This document shows positions 25,611 to 35,307 of a stretch of DNA of 58,267 bases, one piece after another. Positions within the stretch are counted from its first letter, which is position 1. The number at the start of each line of letters is the position of its first letter. Location of the stretch: the NCBI GenBank assembly GCA_013166775.1, contig JABLTJ010000021.1, positions 1 to 58,267 of the forward strand. The letters are read 5' to 3'. This DNA is from Promethearchaeati archaeon (GTDB taxonomy: Archaea > Asgardarchaeota > Heimdallarchaeia > Heimdallarchaeales > Heimdallarchaeaceae). Under the pieces are notes generated by a model. It was not told where the DNA came from and did no database searches. It saw nothing but the letters and a program-made list of their open reading frames with translations. A program made the position numbers and the translations under genes.

Positions 25611-28526
25611 CTATATCTCCAGAATCATTCCCTTCTTCTTATTATAGATTTTAATAACTGTTGTTATTGCACCTGCAAGAACCCCTGAACTTGAAACCAG
25701 TGGTATTACTAAATTGGTTATATTGTTCACTCCTGATACCTTTGTTCCTACCAAATCTAAAATTAGATAACTTCCTTTTGTTATATTTATGTTCGAATAG
25801 TAAACATAGATGTCATTAACTTGAAGGTCATAATTTTCGGAAACTTCTTGGGATCCACTTGAAAACAGTTTCCATTGGTATTTAGATGAAGTAAAACTAC
25901 CATTTAGATAATAAATTAAAGAGATATCGGAAAAACTCTTTGTTTGAGAACCAATTATGAAATGACACGTTATTTGATCTTTTTCTTCGTCTAGCGATAC
26001 TTGTACTTCTGGTCCAAGAGTCATAATAATCAGCTTGTGATTAATAGTATCTTCACCTACTTGTATTCCCCAGTAGATGATACCCGATCCAATATGTACA
26101 GGAATATGTGAAGAATCTGTTTGAATATAAGCATCCAGCATTGGAAACATCTCTTCATTGGTAAAAGCATACCATTTATCATGTGAATTCATGTAAAGAA
26201 CATCATAAGTAATTGTGATATTTGGAGAAATAAATACATCATTATCATTTCTAGAAATTTCCGCTTGCAGGTGTTCAAATACTATTTCAAATGTTTCCGA
26301 GGCAACTATGGTATAGAATTTTATTATTGAACAAGTTATACTAATAACTTGAGATGTAGAAGGCAAATTTACTTCACAAATATATCTCCCACCCATATCC
26401 AAAATCCCTGTTAAGGATAGATTTGCATTGCTTTCAATCATTACTGGGGCAAAGCCGACTGGATTAGAATCTGATAAGACATTAAAAGAGAGCATGTAAT
26501 AGGTTGGTATCGTTAATTTTTCATATACAAATTCTATTTCTATTTCACTTTCATACACATGAACATCCACTGTGTGGATTACAGATGAGTGAGTCGTTGA
26601 GCTAGCCCAGACTTCAAGCAAGTAATCTCCACAAGATAAATAATATGAAGAAACCAGAAGTTGAAATTGATTTCCGTTTTTTATTGCGTTTATACTTTCA
26701 TTATTTAGATATGCAATAACGCTTCCTTCCTCAATCTCAATTCCTGAAATAAGAGATTCGTAGCTAGTATTAACTATTATTAGTGCATATTGTGGTATCA
26801 CAATCTGATTTGCAATTTGTAATTGAGCTGGTAATCTTTCCAAAAGAAATGTTGCATTGGTATAACCATATCCGTTGTGATCAATTATTACAAAAATAAC
26901 ATCTAAACTGCCATTAAGTATCCAGGGAGGAATGGTGAAAATCAAGGCTTCGTTCTCAAAAATGATGGATGTTCCTCCATCTTCATCAGAAAACCATAGA
27001 ATATTAATTATGTTATTCGTATATTCATAGTTGAAACTAAAAGTTGCATCTATAGTTTCAAAAATTGTTAATGAAGAAAAATCTACGCTTTCGATTAAAT
27101 TAGGTATTGCAAATTCGCAATAGAGAAGTTCACTTTGATTTGTATTATTCAACGATAAAAGGTTATATTCCCCATCTAAGCTTTCATTGGCTAGAATATC
27201 AAAACTCTCAATTTCACCTATCAGAGACCAAAAAGCTGGATAAGTTATGTTTATGATACTAGTAAACATACTCAAATTAGTTTTCGTAATTGTATAAGTA
27301 GTAATCTCGTTTATGGAAGTATGATTTTCCGTTAATATTTCAACTGTACCTGAAATTAAAACTGTATAATTGGCATTAATAACATAACTAGAATTATGAC
27401 TCCAATAGATTGTATATTCAAAAGAAGATGCACCCTCTCCAATCTCAACATATAAATTAAAACTTCCTGAATTTGAATTTGTTGAGGTTATAGCAATTCC
27501 ATTCGTTTTTAAATCCATATAATCTGCCGATACAGAAGTTCGTATCTCAAAATTATCTATCAACAGAGAACATTCTGAAAATTCAGGTGATATCACATAT
27601 ATTCCTACAGATTTTATTGTAGTAGGGATGTAAGGATCGTTTTCAGTAAACAACTCAGATAACTCTAGAGAGTAATTGTGCCATTCATTGTTCCAACTAT
27701 TGTTCTTCAACAATCTATATACAATGAATGGTGAGGTTGTGTTTTCTCCAATTAAAGGAGGATCAATGTTAGTGTAATGCCAATGAATTACCATTATTCT
27801 ACAAGTATCAAAAACTAGATCAAAAATAAGAGATGAATTTACTACGTTCTGAATACTTGAATTCGCTTCTAGCAAGTAATTATAGCTGATTCTTGTATCG
27901 GTGTCATATAAATCAACATCTTGTTGATATAAAGCATAACTTATCGATTCAGTATTGCTAGAGAAGAATTTCCAGACATACGATCCTTCAAAACTTCTGC
28001 TTTCTTCCACTCTTTCTAAACTTAATCCTGCATTTATGGCATCTGCAGAATAAAATCCAACTTCATTTTCAGCGCCAGAATTCTGAACGTATTGTGATTC
28101 AATTTCAGAAACATTTCCTTCAAAACTATACTGACCTTGACTTGGTAATGAGATAGTTAAATTTCCGTTATTAATTTCTTTACTCACTTCATTTTTAGAA
28201 TATATAGTCGAAACATTAACGTTAGGCTGAAATTCATCAAGAACACCGTCGAGAGTTTTGTTATAATCTGTTTCTGACTCTTCTAGATTTATTTTGTCAT
28301 AATATTCTTCTTCTCCTTCTAGTTCTAAATTGGGTTGGTTTTCTTCAGCACTCTCTACTGCATTCATAAAATTTGCATTGATGTCTGAATCAGGTTCTAC
28401 TATATTGTTTGCTTGATTACCATTTTGTTCACTATTTAACAGATTTTTTCCCTCTATAAATGGAGTAAACAACAATACAACTAGATACAATATGATAGCA
28501 AATGCTAGAAAATGTTTTCTCTTCAT
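25611..28526 (-). CDS. Large secreted, membrane-anchored surface protein
   Basis: A 971-residue protein. Signal peptide at residues 1-26 (MKRKHFLAFAIILYLVVLLF), then an acidic, Asn/Glu-rich linker to about 90. A jelly-roll-like module (about 150-335: EVGFYSADAINAG to LLIDNFEIRT) resembles galactose-binding or carbohydrate-binding domains. A long series of beta-sandwich modules follows, and a C-terminal TM (about 938-960) with a short basic tail. Many N-x-S/T sequons are present, consistent with N-glycosylation. Probable cell-surface or S-layer-associated protein; the ligand is unknown. Confidence 0.75.
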   Translation of the reverse strand: MKRKHFLAFAIILYLVVLLFTPFIEGKNLLNSEQNGNQANNIVEPDSDINANFMNAVESAEENQPNLELEGEEEYYDKINLEESETDYNKTLDGVLDEFQPNVNVSTIYSKNEVSKEINNGNLTISLPSQGQYSFEGNVSEIESQYVQNSGAENEVGFYSADAINAGLSLERVEESRSFEGSYVWKFFSSNTESISYALYQQDVDLYDTDTRISYNYLLEANSSIQNVVNSSLIFDLVFDTCRIMVIHWHYTNIDPPLIGENTTSPFIVYRLLKNNSWNNEWHNYSLELSELFTENDPYIPTTIKSVGIYVISPEFSECSLLIDNFEIRTSVSADYMDLKTNGIAITSTNSNSGSFNLYVEIGEGASSFEYTIYWSHNSSYVINANYTVLISGTVEILTENHTSINEITTYTITKTNLSMFTSIINITYPAFWSLIGEIESFDILANESLDGEYNLLSLNNTNQSELLYCEFAIPNLIESVDFSSLTIFETIDATFSFNYEYTNNIINILWFSDEDGGTSIIFENEALIFTIPPWILNGSLDVIFVIIDHNGYGYTNATFLLERLPAQLQIANQIVIPQYALIIVNTSYESLISGIEIEEGSVIAYLNNESINAIKNGNQFQLLVSSYYLSCGDYLLEVWASSTTHSSVIHTVDVHVYESEIEIEFVYEKLTIPTYYMLSFNVLSDSNPVGFAPVMIESNANLSLTGILDMGGRYICEVNLPSTSQVISITCSIIKFYTIVASETFEIVFEHLQAEISRNDNDVFISPNITITYDVLYMNSHDKWYAFTNEEMFPMLDAYIQTDSSHIPVHIGSGIIYWGIQVGEDTINHKLIIMTLGPEVQVSLDEEKDQITCHFIIGSQTKSFSDISLIYYLNGSFTSSKYQWKLFSSGSQEVSENYDLQVNDIYVYYSNINITKGSYLILDLVGTKVSGVNNITNLVIPLVSSSGVLAGAITTVIKIYNKKKGMILEI

Positions 28527-28839
28527 CTCATTTTTCTATCTATATTAAGTATTAAAAACAGCACAATTTTCAGTAGATTCTTTTTACATTTCCACTGTTA
28601 ATTTACGGATGATAATTTAGGAAGCTCAAATGTTTAATTACTAATTTGAAGAAGTCTAAGTTCATTTTATGTTTAAAGAAAAGATTTTATCGAATACTTT
28701 CAGTAAACAGTCTCTTCTTTCTTTTTATGATGTATATAGTAGACATTAACCATAATAAATCGTATTATAAAATAGTCAAAGCTTTGTTTGAGTCTTAAAA
28801 ATTTTCAATAGCTTCAGAAAGATTGTTTTTCTGAGTAGA
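28527..28839. other. 313-base AT-rich divergent promoter region
   Basis: Lies between the minus-strand surface protein and TFB. TATTATAAAA at 28763-28772 is a good TATA box for TFB and would give a leader of about 45 bases. No small gene or structured RNA was recognised in it. Confidence 0.45.
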
Positions 28840-29871
28840 ATGGAAGGTTACTTGTGTGATGAATGTGGATATAGAGTCATTGAAGAAAATGGCATGTATG
28901 TGTGCCAAAAATGTGGTTTAGTTCATGATGTTGTTCTTGAATCATCGTCTTTTCAACTAGGATCAATTTCTCAAGATCAAAAACGTAAAAGTCAACAATA
29001 TACTTCAATCAATAATAGGTTAGCAATTGTTAGTTCTCTAGGTTCTTCAATTGGAACTGTAGAAGAGTACATGTTTAGAGACTCAAACGGTGCATTATTG
29101 GATGAACATTCACAATTAAAATTTAGAAAATTTAAGAATTTTTACCATATTCCAGGTGCAATAAAAGGAAAAGAAACTGATTACCGAACGATAAAAATCT
29201 TAAATGAGGTTTTTTCCAGACTTCAAGTTCCTGAAAAAATTCGGGAACGCACACTTTTTCTTTACTATAAATACAAGAAAGAGCATAAAAAGAAAATTAC
29301 AAACCATGTTTTATTATCTGCAATGGCACTTCTTCTAAGTGTTCGTGAATCTGGACATAATTGTCCTCTCTCTCTTAAAGAAATCGTGGAAACATACAGA
29401 AATCTAGGGCATAGAGTTCTAGGGAAGAATCTCCTGGGATTAATGCAAGATCTCAATATCAAATCTACAACAACAAGTATCAGACGAAGTGAAGAATATA
29501 TTTTTCGCGTTTGTTCACTTATATGCCGTACTCCCATTATAAATGAGAGAATTGCGAAAAAATATTCAGTAGATGTTTATGTATATGAGAAGATTCTTCA
29601 ATTGCTTTGTCTTAGAATTTTGGAGAGAATCCACTATGCAGACAGGGGAGGAAGAAGACCTTATCCCTTTTCTGCAGCTTCAGCATATGTCGCTGATAAA
29701 TTATTATCGAAGAAAATACAAAGTTCTTCTGCTTTAACACAAAAATTAGTAGCACAGTCAACTAATGTAGCAGAATTTACTATTCGAGATCATGCTGAAT
29801 TTATGATGTCTTATGATTTCGATGATATAGTCTCTGAAATCTCTAAAAGGTTATCTTCAAGCTTTACTTAA
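28840..29871 (+). CDS. tfb: Transcription factor B (TFIIB homologue)
   Basis: Basal factor that binds the TBP-DNA complex and recruits RNA polymerase. It is 343 residues. The N-terminal zinc ribbon CDECG...CQKCGLVHD (about residues 5-29) is followed by a linker and two cyclin folds (about 115-215 and 225-330). The first contains KILNEVFSRLQVPEKIRERTLFLYYKYK. The N-terminal linker (about 30-110) is longer than in a typical TFB and lacks an obvious canonical B-reader, so this may be one of several alternative TFBs in the genome. Confidence 0.88.
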   Translation: MEGYLCDECGYRVIEENGMYVCQKCGLVHDVVLESSSFQLGSISQDQKRKSQQYTSINNRLAIVSSLGSSIGTVEEYMFRDSNGALLDEHSQLKFRKFKNFYHIPGAIKGKETDYRTIKILNEVFSRLQVPEKIRERTLFLYYKYKKEHKKKITNHVLLSAMALLLSVRESGHNCPLSLKEIVETYRNLGHRVLGKNLLGLMQDLNIKSTTTSIRRSEEYIFRVCSLICRTPIINERIAKKYSVDVYVYEKILQLLCLRILERIHYADRGGRRPYPFSAASAYVADKLLSKKIQSSSALTQKLVAQSTNVAEFTIRDHAEFMMSYDFDDIVSEISKRLSSSFT

Positions 29872-29921
29872 GAAATAACTCTATACTGTACTTCCAAAAT
29901 AATTCGGATAGAGACTTCAAC

Positions 29922-30551
29922 CTAACTAATAACAAAGAAATTGGAGTAGAAAATCCTTACTGCAAAAATTATCAGAAAATGCAATACTAGAACTATTATC
30001 AACCTAATTTTAATATTTTTTTCATTGCCTATCTTTAGTAAAAAATAATTGTTGAGTAAATTTATAAAAAGAAAGGAAATTGAAAGAAAAGACCAAAATG
30101 AAGGTGTATTTAGGAACTCATTTGTTTGAATCAAGCTATATATATTTGCAAAAATAGGGGAGAAACCTCCTATCATTGCTATGGTTATTGAGGTCACATA
30201 GCGTATAATTTTGATTCTTCTTTGATGAATCTTTAATACGTTCTCTTTTTCTTGAATGGCTTCTTCTCTATTTTTGATTAGTTTAGCTGTTATTTTTATC
30301 TTCTTTAGAATATCTGATGAGTCTGAATAATTAATTGATGAGAAAAGACTGACCATAGATGGATAATTGAAATCAACTGATGATAAAATCCCAATTAACT
30401 CATCTCCTAATTGTAGTCTTAGTAGTAATTCATCAGGGAGAAATTTAATATTAAAAAGTGCTCTTTCAAAATTTTCTCCATTTTCAATATATGTTGCTAT
30501 TTCTTGTAAGAAAACATAATCCGATCGTTCAACTTTAGTCATTTTTCTCAC
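29922..30551 (-). CDS. T2SSF/TadC-like membrane protein
   Basis: A 209-residue protein. Soluble helical bundle (about 1-105) with the T2SSF flavour: an N-terminal helix pair FLQEIATYIENGENFERALFNI and a later Lys-rich helix. Three hydrophobic segments follow (about 118-138, 150-172 and 183-208). It begins inside the end of the preceding T2SSF gene (17-base overlap). Together with that gene and the secretion ATPase it would form the inner-membrane platform of an archaeal type IV pilus-like machine. Assignment rests on topology and neighbours. Confidence 0.65.
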   Translation of the reverse strand: MRKMTKVERSDYVFLQEIATYIENGENFERALFNIKFLPDELLLRLQLGDELIGILSSVDFNYPSMVSLFSSINYSDSSDILKKIKITAKLIKNREEAIQEKENVLKIHQRRIKIIRYVTSITIAMIGGFSPIFANIYSLIQTNEFLNTPSFWSFLSISFLFINLLNNYFLLKIGNEKNIKIRLIIVLVLHFLIIFAVRIFYSNFFVIS

Positions 30552-31347
30552 TTAAACTTTTATTTTGAATAAATCTCAAGGCAAATGTGCCAAACAATGC
30601 ATAAAGAAGAGGAAATACAAAAACAATCAAAGAATCTGATGGAAGAATAAGTGCTAGAACAAGACTTAGTACTAATGGAAATAAACATGAGAAAGCAATG
30701 AAAATGATAATATTATCCTCGATTAGCTTCATAGTTTTTTTAATTTTGAAAAGAAAATCTGGATCAGAATCTACAAAAAAATCTTCCCTCTTAATGTTTT
30801 GAAAAGCATTTTGATATTGTTTATTTAGAAAAATCTCCTTTCCCTCATCAATAATCGTGTTTTCATCTTCTCCTAGATTCATATTAAAAAGCATTTCTTG
30901 GAAGTATTTTTGATAATAATTATCAAAAGCACTACCTGAAATCAAAAATTCTATTGCTTTGGGAAATGAGTTTGAGGAGATCATGTTTATTGATAGAGAA
31001 TTAATAATTAAGAAAGCTGATTCATCAAACATTTGATGCCTTTTTATTATTGTTGAACGCAGATAATCACCAAAAACAAAAACATATGTAAAACAAACGA
31101 TTAAACTGATAGCGATTGTTAGAATGATATTAGCATAAGTTAAGAAATGAAAAATCAAAAAAAACAAAACCAATACAATGATAGCACTATTTCCAATAAA
31201 TCTGAGCTTAATTAGATCTTTCTCTGTAATAAAAAAATTAGAATACTTTCTTACTTTAGCTAAAATCATTTTATCAAGAAATTTCATTGGAAAGATACTG
31301 AATTGTCTGATATTAGATTTATAATTTGATTTGCTAAGGAAATTCAA
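30535..31347 (-). CDS. T2SSF/TadB-like membrane platform protein
   Basis: A 270-residue protein. Basic N-terminus, paired TM segments (about 48-68 and 74-94), a cytoplasmic T2SSF-like helical bundle (about 100-205, with FDESAFLIINSLSINMISSNSFPKAIEFL), then two TM segments (about 212-255). This resembles TadB or one half of ArlJ/PilC. Translationally coupled to the downstream TadC-like gene by overlap; the ATPase gene lies about 60 bases upstream. Confidence 0.7.
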   Translation of the reverse strand: MNFLSKSNYKSNIRQFSIFPMKFLDKMILAKVRKYSNFFITEKDLIKLRFIGNSAIIVLVLFFLIFHFLTYANIILTIAISLIVCFTYVFVFGDYLRSTIIKRHQMFDESAFLIINSLSINMISSNSFPKAIEFLISGSAFDNYYQKYFQEMLFNMNLGEDENTIIDEGKEIFLNKQYQNAFQNIKREDFFVDSDPDFLFKIKKTMKLIEDNIIIFIAFSCLFPLVLSLVLALILPSDSLIVFVFPLLYALFGTFALRFIQNKSLSEKND

Positions 31348-31409
31348 TTTACCACCCTTTACTATCTAAATCACTGCATCTTGTTACCAGAGAGAGTAAA
31401 GAACTCAAT

Positions 31410-32828
31410 TCAACAACCAATATCTTCTACCCCTTGTAGATGTTCATTCTTCTGGAATTTTTGGTTTCTTTTTCTTATAGAGGTATAAAATTCCTTCAAC
31501 AATGACTTTTCTTTGATATTTTCAATAATTCTTTCATTATTTTCTTCAACATTGTAAATTCTAGTTAGAAAATCTTGATTAGGAGAATCTTCTCCAAATT
31601 CCTTGTTCACTTCGTAAATTTCGAATATTCTTCGTATAAACGAAAATTCAGTAATGTCTCTTTTCATTATAATTATGATATCAAGGGATAGGAAGTCTGA
31701 AGGTGATATCTTGTGCAAATTCTCCCATCTTCTCAAGATTTTGTGAATTGAATCAGAATGCGCTGTTTGGATTCCTTTTAATCCTGCATTTAATGCTTCA
31801 AACATTGCTTGTGTATGTTCTCGGGATTGGATCTCTCCAAGATAAATCCAATCTGGTGACCGATGAAGAAGTTTTAGAATCTCTGAAGTTTTAGTATGGT
31901 TTGCCTTATTAGATTCAAATGAATCAACTTGAATTGATAGATGTTTGTATCCTAAAGAAGATTGATCTATTGATTCAATTGCATCCTCTATAGCAATCTT
32001 CCGCCAGTTTTTTGGTGTATACAAATCTATTGCATTTGCTAGTGTTGTTTTCCCTGCATTGGGCTCTCCAATAACTGTAATGTTTCTTCTTCGTTTTACT
32101 GCTTCTACTAGGTATGCACCTATAATAGAAGGGAATGTTCCTAAGTTGACTAAATCAACTAAAGTCAATGGATTTGATTTCAGCTTTCTTATATTAAAAG
32201 TAGGTCCGTTAGGTGACAAGGGTGGAAAATCCATGGAAATTCTAAGATGAAAGAATTTTGTTTGAAATTCAACTTTCAAAGACGGTTTTTTTGGTGATAT
32301 AGATATTGGATGCTCTAATTTTAATCTTGTAAGGAGTCCTTCAATTTCATCTTCCTCAAGAATAATTTTAGTATTGCATCTTCCAAAATATTGGTGATCT
32401 AAATAGATTTGTGAGTTCTTCTGATCCATATATATTTCATTAACTGAATCATCAAGAAAGAGACACATTATTCTATCTAATTTTATCAAACGATAAATGA
32501 AGAGTTCTGCGAAAACATCAGGATTAATTGAAAGATTGTCTATTTCAAGAATTTTCCACATGCATATTGATTTGAGGGTTTCCAGAAGTTCATCAAATTT
32601 AAGAATCCCTTTACTCAATCTTTCTTTGTTTTTATAAATCAACGATGTTAATTCGGAGAAGAATAAAGGTTCTAAGGCAAAATCATAGAGGGGATTAGCA
32701 CTGTAATAAATAATCTTATTCTCCTTAATAATCTCTATTTTATATCCTTTTACAGAATACTCGCTTATGAGAGTACTAGAATCCAATACCTCTTTTAGCA
32801 AGCTATTACGACCATTCATTTCAATCAT
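31410..32828 (-). CDS. Type II/IV secretion (pilus-assembly) ATPase
   Basis: A 472-residue GspE/VirB11-superfamily ATPase that drives pilus assembly or secretion from the cytoplasmic face of the membrane. Walker A GEPNAGKTTL is near residue 252, the Asp box EDAIESID near 277, Walker B WIYLGEIQSREHTQA near 325 and the His box TAHSDS near 350. It has the ArlI/TadA-type N-terminal domain. First gene of the ATPase-TadB-TadC operon. No archaellum regulators are present, which favours a pilus rather than an archaellum. Confidence 0.92.
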   Translation of the reverse strand: MIEMNGRNSLLKEVLDSSTLISEYSVKGYKIEIIKENKIIYYSANPLYDFALEPLFFSELTSLIYKNKERLSKGILKFDELLETLKSICMWKILEIDNLSINPDVFAELFIYRLIKLDRIMCLFLDDSVNEIYMDQKNSQIYLDHQYFGRCNTKIILEEDEIEGLLTRLKLEHPISISPKKPSLKVEFQTKFFHLRISMDFPPLSPNGPTFNIRKLKSNPLTLVDLVNLGTFPSIIGAYLVEAVKRRRNITVIGEPNAGKTTLANAIDLYTPKNWRKIAIEDAIESIDQSSLGYKHLSIQVDSFESNKANHTKTSEILKLLHRSPDWIYLGEIQSREHTQAMFEALNAGLKGIQTAHSDSIHKILRRWENLHKISPSDFLSLDIIIIMKRDITEFSFIRRIFEIYEVNKEFGEDSPNQDFLTRIYNVEENNERIIENIKEKSLLKEFYTSIRKRNQKFQKNEHLQGVEDIGC

Positions 32829-32967
32829 TTGACATTAACTATTCTAGTGTTTAATATATCAACTCCACTTTTTTGTTATCAAAATTAGGATTGTTTTTCT
32901 TCTTCAAAAACTAGTAATAATGTAATAACTTTAAATAGAAAAAACTAATACTTGTTGGTGTGAGATA

Positions 32968-33939
32968 ATGGGTAGCAACTACGATGCAATGTGGACTGAA
33001 AAATACAGACCAAAATCTCTTGATGAACTTAAAGGTCATAAAGATATTATTTTACGTCTCAAAGGATTTGTTGAAAGAAGAAATCTACCACATCTTTTAT
33101 TAGCTGGACCTCCTGGAACTGGGAAAACCACCGCTTTATTAGCTTTAGCTAATGATTTATTCGGTTCGAACAATGTTGCACGTAACTTGCTAGAGATGAA
33201 TGCTTCAGATGATAGGGGGATTGATGCAATTAGGACCAAGGTAAAGGAATTCGCAAGAACCGCATCTTATGGGGGCGTTCCTTTCAAGATTATTTGTTTG
33301 GACGAAGCAGACAGTTTAACCTCTGCAGCACAACATGCTCTAAGAAGAACGATGGAAAGGTATGTAAAAACTAGTCGATTTGCCTTGATTTGTAATTATT
33401 CCAGCAAAATTATAGAACCAATACAATCTAGATGCGCCATCTTTAGATTCAAACCACTTGATGAAAAAAGCATGAAAGAATTTCTCATCCACATTTGTAA
33501 AAATGAAAATCTTGCATATGATAAGGAAGGAATAGATACTGTCCTTTATATCTCTGAAGGTGATTTAAGAAAGGCAATAAATATTCTTCAGTCTACTGCG
33601 GCCTCAGGAAAATCAATCGAGAGAGTTACTGTGTTGCAGACTGTTGGTCACGCAGACCCTGAAAGAATTAGAGAAATGTTATTGCATGCTTTAAAAAGTG
33701 ATTTTAACAAAGCTCGTGAGATATTACAACATCTAATTCTAGAATATGGACTATCCGGAACAGATGTAACATATCAAATCTACAGAGAAATTCCCTCTTT
33801 ATCGTTACCTGATTTACAAAAACTTGCTATTACAGAATTTTTGGCAGAAGTTGATTTTCGTATTTCTGAGGGTGCGTCTAGCAATATTCAATTGAGTGCA
33901 TTCTTAGCTAAACTTGTAAAGGATGGAAATAAGGAATAA
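32968..33939 (+). CDS. rfcS: Replication factor C small subunit
   Basis: Clamp-loader subunit that opens the PCNA ring on primed DNA. It is 323 residues. It has WTEKYRPKSLDEL near residue 9 (RFC box II), Walker A GPPGTGKTT near 45, Walker B LDEAD near 111, the SRC arginine-finger motif (QSRCAIFRF) near 152 and GDLRKAIN (sensor 2) near 200. Full length and intact. The large subunit is not in the window. A TATA-like element (ACTTTAAATAG) lies about 35 bases upstream of the ATG. Confidence 0.97.
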   Translation: MGSNYDAMWTEKYRPKSLDELKGHKDIILRLKGFVERRNLPHLLLAGPPGTGKTTALLALANDLFGSNNVARNLLEMNASDDRGIDAIRTKVKEFARTASYGGVPFKIICLDEADSLTSAAQHALRRTMERYVKTSRFALICNYSSKIIEPIQSRCAIFRFKPLDEKSMKEFLIHICKNENLAYDKEGIDTVLYISEGDLRKAINILQSTAASGKSIERVTVLQTVGHADPERIREMLLHALKSDFNKAREILQHLILEYGLSGTDVTYQIYREIPSLSLPDLQKLAITEFLAEVDFRISEGASSNIQLSAFLAKLVKDGNKE

Positions 33940-33943
33940 GAGA

Positions 33944-34795
33944 TCAAATTGAATCAGAAGCCTTGAAAAAATTGTAAAGTATAGAATTTATTGATAAATC
34001 TCTTTTGAAATCTAAAAACTCAATTTTCAGCTTTTCTAAGATAGATTTGGTTGCTTTTTCACTTTCTATCCATTTAATCTTCTCATAGAAATGTTCTACT
34101 AAAACTAAATTTCTAGGATCAGCAGGTGCTAAGTTAATTTCTTTTATCCTATCTTCAGAAGTCAACAAATATCTAGCATCTTGTAATTCTTCTGGTAATA
34201 GATTAAAATTGAGCACATAAGAAACGATTCTTCTTATTTGCTCCCATAAGAAGGATTGAGCAACAAATTCGAAGATAACATTATCGTTTTTTTCAAAGAT
34301 ATCTATCCTGCTAATTTCTCTATTTGTTACTCTATGATCTTTCCTACAGAATAGTCTAAAATCGTGCTTCCCTTCAAAAATTGAACAGATGTTCTTTAAT
34401 TCCTCTAAGGACAAATTAGATGTTTTTTTTACGTGGTCTGAAGGAAGAACATACCAATATTTCTTCCAACTACTAAATTTTGGTGAAAAAGCATCCTCAA
34501 CCTCTGCATATGCCCAACATATGATTGATTTATTTTTTGGTCCCACTGCGTTAATTTGGTCTAGTATTATTTCTTTCTCTGAATCAAACGCAAAAACATT
34601 TCCTACTGCATTAACAGATTTGTCAGTTCTACTTGCGCTTTTAAAATTGTTTATTTTTACATTTTGAATATGGTTTGATTTCTTCAACATTGTAACAATT
34701 CTTCCTTCTATTGTCGTGATATTTGGTTGCCTTTGATAACCAAAATAGTTTTTTCCCTCATAAAAAACTCTCACTAAATATCTCATCCTTTTCAT
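33944..34795 (-). CDS. truA: tRNA pseudouridine synthase A
   Basis: Isomerises uridines to pseudouridine in the tRNA anticodon arm (positions 38-40). The start at 34795 (MKRMRYLVRVFYEG) has GAAGGAAAG a few bases upstream. The frame stays open into the divergent tRNA-Glu, so upstream starts are rejected. The product is 283 residues. YFGYQRQP near residue 17, the catalytic Asp in SASRTDKSVNA near 52-62, and FLWEQIRRIV near 195 are all TruA signatures. Confidence 0.93.
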   Translation of the reverse strand: MKRMRYLVRVFYEGKNYFGYQRQPNITTIEGRIVTMLKKSNHIQNVKINNFKSASRTDKSVNAVGNVFAFDSEKEIILDQINAVGPKNKSIICWAYAEVEDAFSPKFSSWKKYWYVLPSDHVKKTSNLSLEELKNICSIFEGKHDFRLFCRKDHRVTNREISRIDIFEKNDNVIFEFVAQSFLWEQIRRIVSYVLNFNLLPEELQDARYLLTSEDRIKEINLAPADPRNLVLVEHFYEKIKWIESEKATKSILEKLKIEFLDFKRDLSINSILYNFFKASDSI

Positions 34796-34879
34796 GTTCT
34801 TTCCTTCTGAAAGAAATAAAAGTCTACTGTATCCAGAAGAAAAAATTAAAGAACTCATATTAATTTCGGTATTATACTG

Positions 34880-34956
34880 CCTCGATGGTGTAGCTCGGCC
34901 AATCATTGCGGACTCTCACTCCGCAGACCCGGGTTCAAATCCCGGTCGAGGCACCA
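34880..34956 (+). tRNA. tRNA-Glu (CUC)
   Basis: Acceptor GCCTCGA/TCGAGGC is fully paired. The anticodon stem is GCGGA/TCCGC with loop CTCTCAC (anticodon CUC), the T arm is CCCGG-TTCAAAT-CCCGG-like, the discriminator is A and CCA is encoded. No intron. Resembles other archaeal tRNA-Glu, including the GTGTAG...GGCCAATCA D arm. Confidence 0.95.
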
Positions 34957-34970
34957 AATTCTTATTCTAT

Positions 34971-35270
34971 TTAATTTCTCTCCCAAATCCTGAATAATTG
35001 CTTTAAGGAATGCGCTAGAACATTGTTTTCATCGAATTGATATATTAATATTCGGCCAAATTTCTTTTCTCTAATTAAACCAACTTCAGTCAAAAATTTG
35101 AGATGATCTTTAACTGCTGTATGATTTAGGTTAATAGTTCGAGAAATCGCTGATATATTTAGTTCTCCTAATTCCGCTAGTAATTTTAGAATTCTCACTC
35201 TTCCTTTGGATGATAAAACATCTTCTATAGCAAGACCAGTTAGATTACCGTTTTGGTTTTGTTTATTCAT
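34971..35270 (-). CDS. ArsR-type winged-helix regulator
   Basis: A 99-residue DNA-binding protein. SSKGRVRILKLLAELGELNI (about 20-39), then ISAISRTINLNHTAVKDHLKFL (recognition helix, about 39-60) and a wing EKKFGRILIYQF. This is the ArsR/SmtB-like archaeal fold without the metal-binding CVC of ArsR. It lies 37 bases downstream of, and in the same direction as, Orc1/Cdc6, so they may be cotranscribed. Target unknown. Confidence 0.85.
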   Translation of the reverse strand: MNKQNQNGNLTGLAIEDVLSSKGRVRILKLLAELGELNISAISRTINLNHTAVKDHLKFLTEVGLIREKKFGRILIYQFDENNVLAHSLKQLFRIWERN

Positions 35271-35307
35271 CTTCTTCTACTTCCTCGTTTACATAAATCA
35301 AGCTAAT

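Noticed and set aside
30535..30551. Frameshift joining the two T2SSF genes
   Set aside because: Both frames have plausible complete domains and a Met start; overlap of 17 bases is normal for coupled genes.
34796..34906. N-terminal extension of TruA
   Set aside because: It would run into the divergent tRNA-Glu and adds residues absent from the family.
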